Positions 9,860 to 18,656 of a stretch of DNA of 53,254 nt are shown here, piece by piece. This stretch comes from an uncultured Eubacterium sp. GTDB lineage: Bacteria > Bacillota > Clostridia > Lachnospirales > Lachnospiraceae. Position numbers and translations under genes: made by a program. The stretch is taken from assembly GCA_910579145.1 (NCBI GenBank), contig CAJTTQ010000005.1, forward strand, positions 15,991 to 69,244, written 5' to 3'. Below the pieces are notes generated by a model. That model saw only the letters and a program-made list of their open reading frames with translations, did no database searches and was not told the DNA's origin. The first letter of the stretch is position 1. Each line of letters opens with the position of its first letter.

Positions 9860-10879
9860 ATGAAAGAAAAACTTGAAAAAATCATGCAGGATGCCCTGGC
9901 TCAGATCGAGCAGACACAGGGACTTGAAAAACTCAATGACATCCGGGTGGCTTTTCTCGGAAAAAAAGGTGAATTAACGAATGTTCTCAAATCCATGAAG
10001 GATGTGGCACCGGAAGACCGGCCAAAAGTCGGACAGCTTGTCAATGATGCGAGAAAGGATATTGAGACGAGGCTGGAGGCGAAAAAAGCGGCGTTTGCGA
10101 AGGCGCTCCGCGAGGAAAAAATGAAGGCGGAAGTCATAGACGTTACGCTGCCGGGCAAAAAACCGAGTATGGGACACCGGCACCCGAATACGATTGCTTT
10201 GGAAGAGGTTGAAAAAATATTTGTAGGTATGGGCTATGAGGTTGTGGAAGGGCCGGAAGTAGAATATGATTATTATAACTTCGAAGCATTGAACATTCCG
10301 GCGAACCATCCGGCGAAGGACGAACAGGATACGTTTTATATCAACGATAAATTCCTGCTGCGCACGCAGACATCTTCCGTACAGGTCCGCGTGATGGAAA
10401 AAGGCAGACTGCCGATAAGGATGATCGCGCCCGGCCGGGTGTTCCGTTCCGACGAGGTAGATGCCACCCATTCCCCGTCGTTCCATCAGATCGAGGGACT
10501 TGTCATCGACAAGCATATCACGTTTGCGGATTTAAAGGGAACGCTGGCAGAATTCGCGAAGGAGTTATTCGGCGAGGAGACAAAGGTGAAATTCCGGCCC
10601 CATCATTTCCCATTTACGGAGCCGAGCGCCGAGATGGATGTGACGTGCTTTAAGTGCGGCGGAAAAGGATGCCGCTTCTGTAAGGGAGAGGGCTGGATCG
10701 AGATACTCGGATGCGGTATGGTACATCCCCATGTATTGGAAATGAGTAAGATCGATCCCGATGAGTATACAGGATTTGCGTTTGGTGTCGGACTGGAGCG
10801 TATCGCTCTTTTGAAATATGAAATTGACGACATGAGACTTCTTTATGAGAATGATAAGCGCTTTTTAGAACAATTTTAG
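9860..10879 (+). CDS. pheS: Phenylalanyl-tRNA synthetase alpha subunit
   Basis: 339 residues when started at the ATG at 9860, the usual bacterial PheS length. GAGG lies 6-7 bases upstream. Upstream in-frame GTG (9827) and ATG (9848) would only add a short extension. The N-terminal coiled coil (about 1-80) is followed by the class II catalytic core with RTQTSSVQVR, the RVFRSDEVDATHSPSFHQ motif 2 region and motif 3 GFAFGVGLERIAL. A four-cysteine cluster (CFKCGGKGCRFC) is present, as in many Firmicutes homologues. PheS and PheT form the alpha2-beta2 enzyme that charges tRNA-Phe. pheT follows after 10 bases. There is no T-box in the 65-base leader. Confidence 0.97.
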   Translation: MKEKLEKIMQDALAQIEQTQGLEKLNDIRVAFLGKKGELTNVLKSMKDVAPEDRPKVGQLVNDARKDIETRLEAKKAAFAKALREEKMKAEVIDVTLPGKKPSMGHRHPNTIALEEVEKIFVGMGYEVVEGPEVEYDYYNFEALNIPANHPAKDEQDTFYINDKFLLRTQTSSVQVRVMEKGRLPIRMIAPGRVFRSDEVDATHSPSFHQIEGLVIDKHITFADLKGTLAEFAKELFGEETKVKFRPHHFPFTEPSAEMDVTCFKCGGKGCRFCKGEGWIEILGCGMVHPHVLEMSKIDPDEYTGFAFGVGLERIALLKYEIDDMRLLYENDKRFLEQF

Positions 10880-10889
10880 GAGGGAAACA

Positions 10890-13331
10890 ATGAATACACC
10901 ATTATCATGGATTAAAGCCTATGTTCCAGAACTGGAATGCACGGAAAAGGAGTACATGGACGCGATGACCCTTTCCGGTACGAAGGTGGAAGGATTTGAA
11001 AAATTAGATGCGGATCTGGAAAAGATCGTTGTGGGTAAGATCGAGGAAATCAAAAAACATCCCGATGCGGATAAGCTCGTCGTGTGCCAGGTGGCGGTCG
11101 ACGGCGAGGGGAACACGGTGCAGATCGTGACCGGGGCGTCGAATGTAAAGGAGGGGCAGAAAGTCCCTGTCGTTCTCGAGGGGGGACGTGTGGCTGGCGG
11201 CCATGACGGCTCAAAAACGCCGGGCGGCATTAAGATCAAGAAAGGGAAGCTGCGCGGCGTGGAATCGTTTGGCATGATGTGCTCCATCGAGGAACTGGGA
11301 TCGTCGAGGGATTTTTACCCCGACGCGCCGGAAGACGGGATCTATATTTTGAGCGACAACCCCGAGTACAAAGAGGCGCCGGTCGGAAGTGACGCCATCG
11401 AGCTGCTCGGGCTGCGGGATGCGAACTTTGAGTATGAAGTCACGTCAAACCGCGTGGACTGCTTCGGCGTGATCGGCATCGCGAGGGAGGCAGCGGCGAC
11501 GTTTCGCAAGCCGTTCTGCCCGCCGGTCGTGACAGAGGTGGGAAATGATGAGAAGACAGAGGATTATATTTCCGTTGACATAGAAAATAAAGAGCTGTGC
11601 TCGCGCTACGTGGCGCGTGTCGTAAAGGACATCCGCCTGGCCCCGTCGCCGGAGTGGATGCAGCGGCGCCTGGCGGCCTGCGGGATCCGGCCGATCAATA
11701 ATATCGTGGATATTACGAATTACGTGATGGAGGAGTATTCGCAGCCGATGCACGCCTACGACCTCGATACGATCGCCGGACGAAAGATCGTGGTGCGCAA
11801 TGCGAAAGCGGGCGAGACGTTTACGACGTTAGACGGGCAGGAGAGAAATCTGGACGATTCGATCCTCATGATCTGTGATGGCGAGAAAGCGGTCGGTATC
11901 GCCGGCATTATGGGGGGAGAAAATTCAAAAATAACCGATGACGTAACGACGATGCTGATCGAGGCGGCTTGTTTTGACGGCACGAATATCCGTCTTTCCG
12001 GTAAGAAACTGGGGATGCGTACCGATGCCCAGGCAAAATTTGAAAAAGGACTTGACCCAAACACGACGCGTGAGGCGATGGACCGCGCCTGCCAGCTGAT
12101 CGAAGAACTCGGCGCCGGTACGGTAGTCGGCGGATGTGTGGACGTCTATCCGAACGAGAGGAAGGAAGAGACCGTCGCGTATGATCCGCATCGCATCAAC
12201 GATCTTCTCGGCACTGAGATCAGTGAAGACGAAATGGTCTCGTATTTTGAGATGGTCGGACTCCGCGTAGACCGCGGGGACAGGATCGTCCATGTGCCGA
12301 CGTGGCGGCAGGATGTACACTGTCTGGCCGATCTGGCAGAGGAGGTCGCGCGCTTTTTCGGTTATGATAAGATCCCGGCTACGCTTCCGAGCGGAGAGGC
12401 GACGATGGGCAAATTGTCCGACCAGACGGTCATCGAAAATATCGCGAGAAATGTCGTGGAGCAGGCCGGGTTCAGCGAGGGGATGAGTTATTCCTTCGAG
12501 AGTCCGAAAGTATTTGATAAACTCCTGATACCGGAGGGGAGCGATCTGAGAAAAACGATCGTGATCTCGAATCCGCTGGGAGAGGACTACAGTATCATGC
12601 GGACGACGCCGTTAAACGGCATGCTCACGTCTCTTTCGACGAACTATAACAGGCGGAATAAAGATGTGCGGCTGTATGAACTGGCGAATATCTATCTGCC
12701 GAAATCCCTGCCGTTAGAAGAGCTGCCTGACGAGAGGATGCAGCTGACGCTCGGAATGTACGGGGCGGGTGATTTCTTTGATATGAAAGGTGTCGTGGAG
12801 GGTATTTTGGATAAACTGGGGATCCGGTCAGACATTTCCTTTACACCGGATGCCGATCGTCCCTATCTCCATCCGGGGCGCAAAGCCGATATCGCTGTGG
12901 GAACGGAAACGATCGGCTGTCTCGGTGAGGTGCATCCAGATGTGCTCGACACATACGGGATCGGGACGAAAGCGTATGTGGCTGTACTCGATGTGGAGCG
13001 GCTTGCCGAACGTTCGGATTTTGATGTGAAATATAAAGGCGTGGCAAAATTCCCGGCCGTTACGAGGGATATTTCCCTTGTGATGAAAAAGGATGTCCTC
13101 GCCGGAAGCGTGGAAGAAGTGATTCGGAAAAACGGGGGAAGCCTGCTGGAGAGCTATCAGTTGTTCGATGTGTACGAGGGCGAACAGCTCGCACAGGATG
13201 AGAAATCGCTGGCGTACTCCATTCGTTTCCGCGCGGCTGACCGCACGCTGGAGGACAAGGACGTCACCGAGGTCATGGATAAAATACTGAAGAAAATGGA
13301 AGTATTAGGAGTGGCAATCCGAAAAGCATAA
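10890..13331 (+). CDS. pheT: Phenylalanyl-tRNA synthetase beta subunit
   Basis: 813 residues, normal for bacterial PheT. The N-terminal tRNA-binding (EMAP-like) domain spans about 40-155, followed by B3/B4 editing-type domains (about 210-390), the B5 domain (about 400-475), the catalytic-like core (about 490-680) and a C-terminal FDX-ACB anticodon-binding domain (about 715-812, beginning near the KFPAVTRDISLV motif). It pairs with PheS to charge tRNA-Phe in the cytoplasm. AGGAGGG sits 6 bases before the ATG. The 10-base gap to pheS means the two are co-transcribed; a VanZ-like gene follows after 22 bases. Confidence 0.97.
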   Translation: MNTPLSWIKAYVPELECTEKEYMDAMTLSGTKVEGFEKLDADLEKIVVGKIEEIKKHPDADKLVVCQVAVDGEGNTVQIVTGASNVKEGQKVPVVLEGGRVAGGHDGSKTPGGIKIKKGKLRGVESFGMMCSIEELGSSRDFYPDAPEDGIYILSDNPEYKEAPVGSDAIELLGLRDANFEYEVTSNRVDCFGVIGIAREAAATFRKPFCPPVVTEVGNDEKTEDYISVDIENKELCSRYVARVVKDIRLAPSPEWMQRRLAACGIRPINNIVDITNYVMEEYSQPMHAYDLDTIAGRKIVVRNAKAGETFTTLDGQERNLDDSILMICDGEKAVGIAGIMGGENSKITDDVTTMLIEAACFDGTNIRLSGKKLGMRTDAQAKFEKGLDPNTTREAMDRACQLIEELGAGTVVGGCVDVYPNERKEETVAYDPHRINDLLGTEISEDEMVSYFEMVGLRVDRGDRIVHVPTWRQDVHCLADLAEEVARFFGYDKIPATLPSGEATMGKLSDQTVIENIARNVVEQAGFSEGMSYSFESPKVFDKLLIPEGSDLRKTIVISNPLGEDYSIMRTTPLNGMLTSLSTNYNRRNKDVRLYELANIYLPKSLPLEELPDERMQLTLGMYGAGDFFDMKGVVEGILDKLGIRSDISFTPDADRPYLHPGRKADIAVGTETIGCLGEVHPDVLDTYGIGTKAYVAVLDVERLAERSDFDVKYKGVAKFPAVTRDISLVMKKDVLAGSVEEVIRKNGGSLLESYQLFDVYEGEQLAQDEKSLAYSIRFRAADRTLEDKDVTEVMDKILKKMEVLGVAIRKA

Positions 13332-13353
13332 AAGGCGAACAGGAGGTTTTGCT

Positions 13354-13845
13354 GTGAAAAAACTAATTCGCAATATGCTGGCACTTGCTTTTGTCGGTTA
13401 TATGATCCTGCTTATTTATTTCCTGTTTTTCAGTGAGGAATATGGACGCACGACACAATTTCTGAACTACCAGTATAATTTCACCCCGTTCCGTGAGATT
13501 TCCCGGTTTATCAAATACCGGGAGATCCTGGGGGCGGAGGCGTTTATGATCAATATCGTGGGAAACATCGTTGTTTTCATGCCCTTTGGATTTTTCATCC
13601 CGGGATTGGAAAAGAGGAAACTGGGTCCGTTTTTAAACTTTTTAAAGATCACAGGATTTGGCTTTTTATTCAGCCTGACGGTGGAGACGGCCCAGCTCGT
13701 ATCCAAAGTGGGTTGTTTTGATGTAGACGACCTGATCCTGAACACGGTAGGCGTGGCGCTCGGCTGTGTGTGTTACAGCATCTGCCGTTTTCTGCTCACA
13801 TGGTACCGGAAAAAAAGAACTCGTAAGGAAAGGGAAAGGAAATGA
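13354..13845 (+). CDS. VanZ-family membrane protein
   Basis: 163 residues with about four transmembrane segments (about 6-26, 62-84, 92-115, 125-150). The segments NIVGNIVVFMPFGFFIPGL and ETAQLVSK, followed by a D(V)DDLILNTVG motif, are the hallmarks of the VanZ family, named for teicoplanin resistance but mostly of unknown function. The start is GTG at 13354, with AGGAGG 9 bases upstream. It overlaps the next small membrane gene by four bases (ATGA), so the two are translationally coupled. A resistance role should not be assumed from the name. Confidence 0.85.
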   Translation: MKKLIRNMLALAFVGYMILLIYFLFFSEEYGRTTQFLNYQYNFTPFREISRFIKYREILGAEAFMINIVGNIVVFMPFGFFIPGLEKRKLGPFLNFLKITGFGFLFSLTVETAQLVSKVGCFDVDDLILNTVGVALGCVCYSICRFLLTWYRKKRTRKERERK

Positions 13846-14180
13846 GGATAAAAATACGGATTGGAAAGAGGCGCAAAATTCAGTTTACGGACAAAATACA
13901 TCCGTTTATCGGCATCGTGTCGATGCTGATCGCCTTTTTATCGCTTATCTTTATCATAGCGCTTTTTGTCTGTTCCAGTATGGAAAAGGGGCAGGGCGGC
14001 ATCCAGTACGGATATTTGGGAATCGTGAATTTAGTATTATCCTTCGTCGGCTTTGTATTATCCCTGCGATGTTATAAAAAAGAAGAGATCTATATGACAT
14101 GCCCGGCTATCGGCTCCGTACTAAACGGAATCATAATCATTTTGTATTTGATCCTGTACTTTCTAGGCGCACTATTATAG
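13842..14180 (+). CDS. Small membrane protein (DUF6142-like)
   Basis: 112 residues with a basic N-terminus (RIKIRIGKRRK) and three predicted transmembrane segments (about 22-45, 57-77, 88-110). It fits the small clostridial membrane family annotated as DUF6142, whose function is unknown. It overlaps the VanZ-like gene by 4 bases (ATGA), is the last gene of the pheST-linked group, and converges on the minus-strand AP2-like gene with only 6 bases between the stop codons. Confidence 0.75.
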   Translation: MRIKIRIGKRRKIQFTDKIHPFIGIVSMLIAFLSLIFIIALFVCSSMEKGQGGIQYGYLGIVNLVLSFVGFVLSLRCYKKEEIYMTCPAIGSVLNGIIIILYLILYFLGALL

Positions 14181-14187
14181 GGCGCCT
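14165..14187. terminator. Possible bidirectional terminator between convergent genes
   Basis: AGGCGC (14165-14170) pairs with GCGCCT (14182-14187) across an 11-nt loop spanning both stop codons. T/A-rich sequence follows on the plus side (TATTTCTTT) but there is no clean T-tract, so the call is weak. Confidence 0.35.
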
Positions 14188-15011
14188 TATTTCTTTGGAC
14201 TGAGCATCTGGATTTTTTTGGATATTTGTATCCTTTGAAAACAGGATTTATACTCTTCGCTGGAGAGTTCTTCGAGATAATTCACCGGAAACCGCTTGTC
14301 ATACCCTTTGCGGATCAAGGCGGAGGCGGCTTTGTTATAGGCGACAGCCGCTTCGGTTTCGGTGGTGTAACGTCCGACGATGAACTCGCCCCGCAAGTGG
14401 ATCCTCGTCTCGTAGATCGTCCTGCCCTTGTGCTGTTTGCAAAACACCCCGTGGTAGCGGTTGATGATTTCGATGTTTTCGTAGCGGAAGTCCCGTTTGT
14501 CCCCGTTTACAAACAAAAAATCCCGTCCTGCGACGCCGTAATTTTTAATCCCGTATCTCGATAAAATATTGATCTGCATGCCGTAATCGCTGACGAACAG
14601 ATGACCGCCGCGTCGTATGATCGAATGGGTCGAATAGTAAAATAAATCGTCAATGTCAAACGTATAGTAGTCATCGGGGGAAAAATAGTAATGAAAATAG
14701 TTTTTCCGCATATAGATCGGAGTCTTGATGTAAATGCCGTTGTCGCGGAAATTGATGAGCGTCACCCATTTTGGAAAAGGGAGTACCGGGGCGCCTGGTT
14801 CCCCGTTTCTATTTTTAGTTGAGGCAGTAAGATAGGAGTCAAGTGAGAACCCGGGGTCGTGAAGAATGTCGTCCGCCTGTGAGTAAGCGCGCGCGGCCGC
14901 GTCTTCCGTCGGATAGCTGCCCAGGCTGATGTGTTTGTTCTTGAATGTGATGGAACTGCGGTAATACGGGGTTCCATCTTTTTTGACGGCGGCATAGACC
15001 CCTTTTTTCAT
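14187..15011 (-). CDS. Protein with two AP2-like repeats and an HNH-like relic
   Basis: 274 residues. The ATG at 15011 was chosen because GGAGGAAA lies just upstream. Residues about 1-50 and about 200-255 look like AP2/ERF-type DNA-binding repeats: each has a beta-sheet core (ISLGSYPTEDAAARAY in the first, IVGRYTTETEAAVAYNKA in the second). Between them, FVNGDKRDFRYENIEIINR resembles the end of an HNH homing-endonuclease motif (NGxxxDxRxENL), but the catalytic first His pair is not evident. Such AP2-HNH proteins usually come from phage or mobile DNA; here the nuclease part appears degenerate, so it may act only as a DNA-binding protein. It stands alone, convergent with the upstream operon and divergent from the vWA gene. 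No mobile-element ends were seen. Confidence 0.65.
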   Translation of the reverse strand: MKKGVYAAVKKDGTPYYRSSITFKNKHISLGSYPTEDAAARAYSQADDILHDPGFSLDSYLTASTKNRNGEPGAPVLPFPKWVTLINFRDNGIYIKTPIYMRKNYFHYYFSPDDYYTFDIDDLFYYSTHSIIRRGGHLFVSDYGMQINILSRYGIKNYGVAGRDFLFVNGDKRDFRYENIEIINRYHGVFCKQHKGRTIYETRIHLRGEFIVGRYTTETEAAVAYNKAASALIRKGYDKRFPVNYLEELSSEEYKSCFQRIQISKKIQMLSPKK

Positions 15012-15046
15012 GATTTTCCTCCATTGGAACTTGTTTTCATGTTTGA

Positions 15047-15075
15047 AGTATAACAAAAAAAGGAGTTCGGCACAA
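15047..15075 (-). promoter_or_regulatory. Candidate promoter of the AP2-like gene
   Basis: Read on the minus strand, TTGTGC (15075-15070), a 17-bp spacer and TATACT (15052-15047) lie about 36 bases upstream of the ATG at 15011. Confidence 0.45.
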
Positions 15076-15086
15076 GACGAAACTTG

Positions 15087-15115
15087 TTGCTTTAGGGTAA
15101 AAGATATGATAAAAT
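15087..15115 (+). promoter_or_regulatory. Candidate promoter of the vWA-MCP-GH43 operon
   Basis: TTGCTT (15087-15092), a 17-bp spacer and TAAAAT (15110-15115) lie 62 bases before the vWA gene ATG. The -35 box is weak. It is divergent to the AP2-like gene promoter and the two regions nearly abut. Confidence 0.4.
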
Positions 15116-15176
15116 GAATAGTAATCAATTTTAGAGAAAGATGCCACTTTGTTTTTAGAAAGGTTCAGGTGAAAGT

Positions 15177-18100
15177 ATGAGGAGAATAAAGAAATTTTTA
15201 TCATTTGCCTTATCTCTGTCTATGGCGCTGACCCTGTGTATGCCGACTGCTGAATCCAGCGCAAAGGTACGGGAGACCAGTCGGATATCTACGAAGGAAT
15301 CAGGCGACGCATCGATCGCCGTCCTTGAGCTGAACGCAGGTGGGAGTGAGGAGTCGTTAGGACAGGAGCAGTATACAACGATCCCGGTATCGCAGGAAAA
15401 AACGGGGATTTCTTTGGAAGAAGGAGATTCCGTGGTTGGTATAAGAGCTTTGGATGGAAACGGAGAGGTTCTCCGGGCAGGAAAAGATTATACGATTAGA
15501 TCACAGGAGGGAAACGAACTGGAGCCGACGGAGGAAGGAGATGGCGTGATCGTCCGCGGAAGTGCAGGCATACAGGATGAACTGAAGGTTCTTGACGCGT
15601 CAGGGAATGAAGTGACAGATCTTGTTCTCGTAAACAAGCCCGAAGGGATCAATACGGATGATACCGCGCCCCAGATAACAGACATTACCGTGACGCCGGT
15701 TAGTAGTGATGCCGCCCTGAGAATGGGTGTAGATGGTTCATTGACCATGTATGGGGGGAAGCAGAAGTATTATTTGTTTGATAAGACGAGAATCCAAATG
15801 TTATACAATGTTACGATCACATATAATGATGGAACGACGTATACGAATACCCTGAATCAGGCGGTGTCGGAAGGAAAAGTACGTACGAGCCACACGCAGA
15901 GTTTTATAACTCCCTGGGTCGAAGGCGGTACTGCCAATACGCTTTATGTATCAGGCGGCTCGATCGTTGAGAGTGTAAACGTACCCGTAAAAGGACATTT
16001 TTATGACTTGTTTGAAGATTGCGGGTTTTTAGAAGAAGAGAAAGCGACGCTGGTTCCTTATATGACGGCTGAACCGAGGAATGGAAGTTTTCGCTTCCGG
16101 CCGGATCATGACGGCATGTATTACTTCTATTCGTCCGGTGATGCGGACGCCCTGATCTGGATGTATGATGAATTTGGTAAATCGGTGGCTTATGACGACG
16201 ACGGCTACGATGAACATAATTTTCTTGTTTCTGTTGAGTTAAAGGCCGGAAAAACATATGTGATTCAAACACAGGTATATGGAAATAAGAATGGTTCCTA
16301 TGAAATAACCGCGACGAGAAAAGAGCCGGAGGATTTTGGCTATGCCTCCCTGGAGGGTATGGACCTGACCGGTAAATACATCAATGTGGCACTGGTCGTT
16401 GATACGACCGGGTCCATGCAGGGTATCATAAACAGCGTGCGGGACGGACTGTCGAAGTTTGTCGATGCGATCGCGGCGACCAACGCAAAGCTCCGCATAT
16501 CGCTGATCGATTATAAAGATATCGAAGACGACGGGAAGGATACGACCATTTTACATTACTCGCCGGATCTATCGATATGGTTTGAAAATGATGATGTCGA
16601 GGTGCTGAAAGCAGAGATTGGCAGACTCGGAGCTTCGGGTGGCGGTGACAGTCCTGAATCCGCGGTGGATGCGCTGGCGAATTTGATCGAGCCGAATGTT
16701 ATGACATTTAACAGCGCGGCGGCGAAATTCGCGTTCCTCGTAACGGATGCCACCTATAAAGATGACAATACCCATGAACTGGAAAATATGAAGGAACTGA
16801 TGCACAAACTGGTTGAAAAAGGTGTTGTTACTTCCGTTATAACAGAAAAGGCGAATTATAGTTTCTACCAGAAACTGACGACGGTGACAGACGGGATTCT
16901 CATAAATGTACAGAGCGATTTCTTAAATTCGATGGGAAGACTGGCGGCCAGGATCGTAGAGGAAACGGATGAGTACGTGGCCGATCCAGATATTACGCCT
17001 GTTCAGGGGATTGAACTGGGAGATGACCTGACAGTACCGGAAGGAAAGATCAAGAATTTCAGGCCGGTATTTACTCCCGCGGACGCATCAGAACAGGGCG
17101 TCGTCTGGATGGTAGAGGATCAGGAGATCGCAGAGGTATCTCCGATCACGACCGATGGTATCCTGGTTGTGCGCGGGATAAAAGAAGGAACGACGAAGAT
17201 CATTGCCCGTTCGCTGGACGGCGGCTATGTGGCTTCGTTTGATCTTACGATTCAAAAGGCGGTCGTGACAGATAATAAGCTGGAGAGCTGTGATATCGAT
17301 TCGATCCTGGAAGAGCTGGATAAGCCGGGGGATGCGGAAGTAGAAACGCCTGTGACGGATCTGATCTACTACGGTGATTCCGAGCCAAAGGTGGAAGAGG
17401 AAAAGCAAAAGGGCATTTACAGCCGCATCATACGTACCGAGAAAAGTATTACGTATGTGTTTGATGATGAATATGGAGATTTTTTATATCAATGGAAATT
17501 CGAGGGAGAAAAGATCAGTGATTCGGATATCGCTGTGGATCTCGGAGCAGCGATCGATTCGGAAACTTCGAGTGTAGAACAGGCGGCGATCGAGAGCGAG
17601 GGCCTGGATCCGTATACGGTGATTGATTTCTTTCATAGCGGAACACTGCCGGGAACGGCGGCTGTTTCCGTGAAGGTAGGCGATGAGTTCCCAGATGGTT
17701 CGTATGAGCTCTATTATTATAACGAAGATACTGGTAAACTGGAGTTATGTAAAGATACGGTCGTCAAAGTTTCAGGAGGAGTTGCCCGGTTTGAAATCAC
17801 TCATTGTTCTTCTTATGTGATCGGGAAGAAAACGGTTGTGCCGACACCAACGCCGGTAGTGACGCCGCCGGTCATCGTGCCGACAGCGGTTCCAACGCCG
17901 GCTGCTCCGACGGTTCAGCCGACATTGGCGCCGACGCAGAAGCCGGAGGTCGTACCGACAGAGACACCGGGGACAGTGGGGACAACGGCACCGACGGAGC
18001 CGCCGACACAAAAACCGTCAGACGCGCCAACAGAAAAACCGACTGATGCACCGACGATAAAACCGACGGATGAACCGAAACAGACCATAAAACCGTCGGA

Positions 18101-18626
18101 TATGCCAACACAGAAGCCGTTCGATACGCCAACGATAAAACCGGCGCCAGTACCGACTGTTTCACCGGCGCCGGTGGTCAGTGTTCCGGCAAAAGGTACT
18201 CGGATTTCTGACAAAAAAGCAGTCTATACGGTAAGTAAGGCCGGTAAGAGCGGTGGTACCGTAACTTATACGAAACCGGTCAAACGAAATGCCACATCGG
18301 TTTCCATTCCCGATACGGTCAGGATCAGCGGCATTACTTATAATGTGACAGCGATTGCCGCGAATGCGTTTAAAAATTGCAAAAATCTCAAGAAGATTAC
18401 GATCGGTAAACATATATCGAAGATCGGGGCAAAGGCATTTTATAACTGTAACAGATTGGCGAAAATAACGGTAAAGACGAAAAACCTTACTGGCAAAAAA
18501 GTCGGCAGCAAGGCGTTCCAGGGTATATATAAGAAAGCGGTCATGAAAGTGCCGAAGAACAAACGGAAAGCTTATAAAAAATTGCTGCGGGCGAGAGGAT
18601 GCGGCAACAAAGTAAAATTCAAATAA
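15177..18626 (+). CDS. Secreted vWA-domain surface protein with BspA-like leucine-rich tail
   Basis: 1149 residues. A signal peptide (1-29, ending ESSA) is followed by beta-rich regions. A pre-peptidase-like segment (about 285-385) leads to a vWA domain (about 400-590) with the MIDAS motif DTTGSM near 408-413 and a downstream GGGDSPE. Residues about 605-690 resemble a bacterial Ig-like (Big-2) domain. A further beta-rich domain precedes a long Pro/Thr linker (about 887-1001). The C-terminus (about 1010-1149) is a BspA-type leucine-rich region (AIAANAFKNCKNLKKITIG, then IGAKAFYNCNRL) ending in a Lys-rich AYKKLL tail. It is probably an adhesin or metal-dependent binding protein outside the cell. 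No LPXTG is seen. It begins an operon with the soluble MCP-like gene 30 bases downstream. The GH43 enzyme two genes down has a similar tail. Confidence 0.85.
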   Translation: MRRIKKFLSFALSLSMALTLCMPTAESSAKVRETSRISTKESGDASIAVLELNAGGSEESLGQEQYTTIPVSQEKTGISLEEGDSVVGIRALDGNGEVLRAGKDYTIRSQEGNELEPTEEGDGVIVRGSAGIQDELKVLDASGNEVTDLVLVNKPEGINTDDTAPQITDITVTPVSSDAALRMGVDGSLTMYGGKQKYYLFDKTRIQMLYNVTITYNDGTTYTNTLNQAVSEGKVRTSHTQSFITPWVEGGTANTLYVSGGSIVESVNVPVKGHFYDLFEDCGFLEEEKATLVPYMTAEPRNGSFRFRPDHDGMYYFYSSGDADALIWMYDEFGKSVAYDDDGYDEHNFLVSVELKAGKTYVIQTQVYGNKNGSYEITATRKEPEDFGYASLEGMDLTGKYINVALVVDTTGSMQGIINSVRDGLSKFVDAIAATNAKLRISLIDYKDIEDDGKDTTILHYSPDLSIWFENDDVEVLKAEIGRLGASGGGDSPESAVDALANLIEPNVMTFNSAAAKFAFLVTDATYKDDNTHELENMKELMHKLVEKGVVTSVITEKANYSFYQKLTTVTDGILINVQSDFLNSMGRLAARIVEETDEYVADPDITPVQGIELGDDLTVPEGKIKNFRPVFTPADASEQGVVWMVEDQEIAEVSPITTDGILVVRGIKEGTTKIIARSLDGGYVASFDLTIQKAVVTDNKLESCDIDSILEELDKPGDAEVETPVTDLIYYGDSEPKVEEEKQKGIYSRIIRTEKSITYVFDDEYGDFLYQWKFEGEKISDSDIAVDLGAAIDSETSSVEQAAIESEGLDPYTVIDFFHSGTLPGTAAVSVKVGDEFPDGSYELYYYNEDTGKLELCKDTVVKVSGGVARFEITHCSSYVIGKKTVVPTPTPVVTPPVIVPTAVPTPAAPTVQPTLAPTQKPEVVPTETPGTVGTTAPTEPPTQKPSDAPTEKPTDAPTIKPTDEPKQTIKPSDMPTQKPFDTPTIKPAPVPTVSPAPVVSVPAKGTRISDKKAVYTVSKAGKSGGTVTYTKPVKRNATSVSIPDTVRISGITYNVTAIAANAFKNCKNLKKITIGKHISKIGAKAFYNCNRLAKITVKTKNLTGKKVGSKAFQGIYKKAVMKVPKNKRKAYKKLLRARGCGNKVKFK
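17837..18190 (+). repeat. Degenerate Pro/Thr-coding repeat tract inside the vWA gene
   Basis: Imperfect repetition of short units encoding PTxKPTD, PTQKP and PTIKP (for example PTEKPTDAPTIKPTDEP). It forms the flexible linker between the vWA/Ig region and the leucine-rich tail. The reading frame is kept throughout. Such tracts expand and contract readily by slippage. Confidence 0.7.
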
Positions 18627-18656
18627 CAGAGTTGGAAAAACCAGGAGGTATTTTTA

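Noticed and set aside
13354..13845. Glycopeptide resistance gene because of the VanZ name
   Set aside because: VanZ-family proteins are widespread without resistance roles and no vanHAX or vanRS genes are nearby.
14187..15011. Intact mobile homing endonuclease
   Set aside because: The catalytic His pair of the HNH motif is not visible, and no flanking repeats or target-site duplications were found.
17837..18190. CRISPR-like repeat array
   Set aside because: The repetition is short, in frame and codes for Pro/Thr; there are no equal-length unique spacers.
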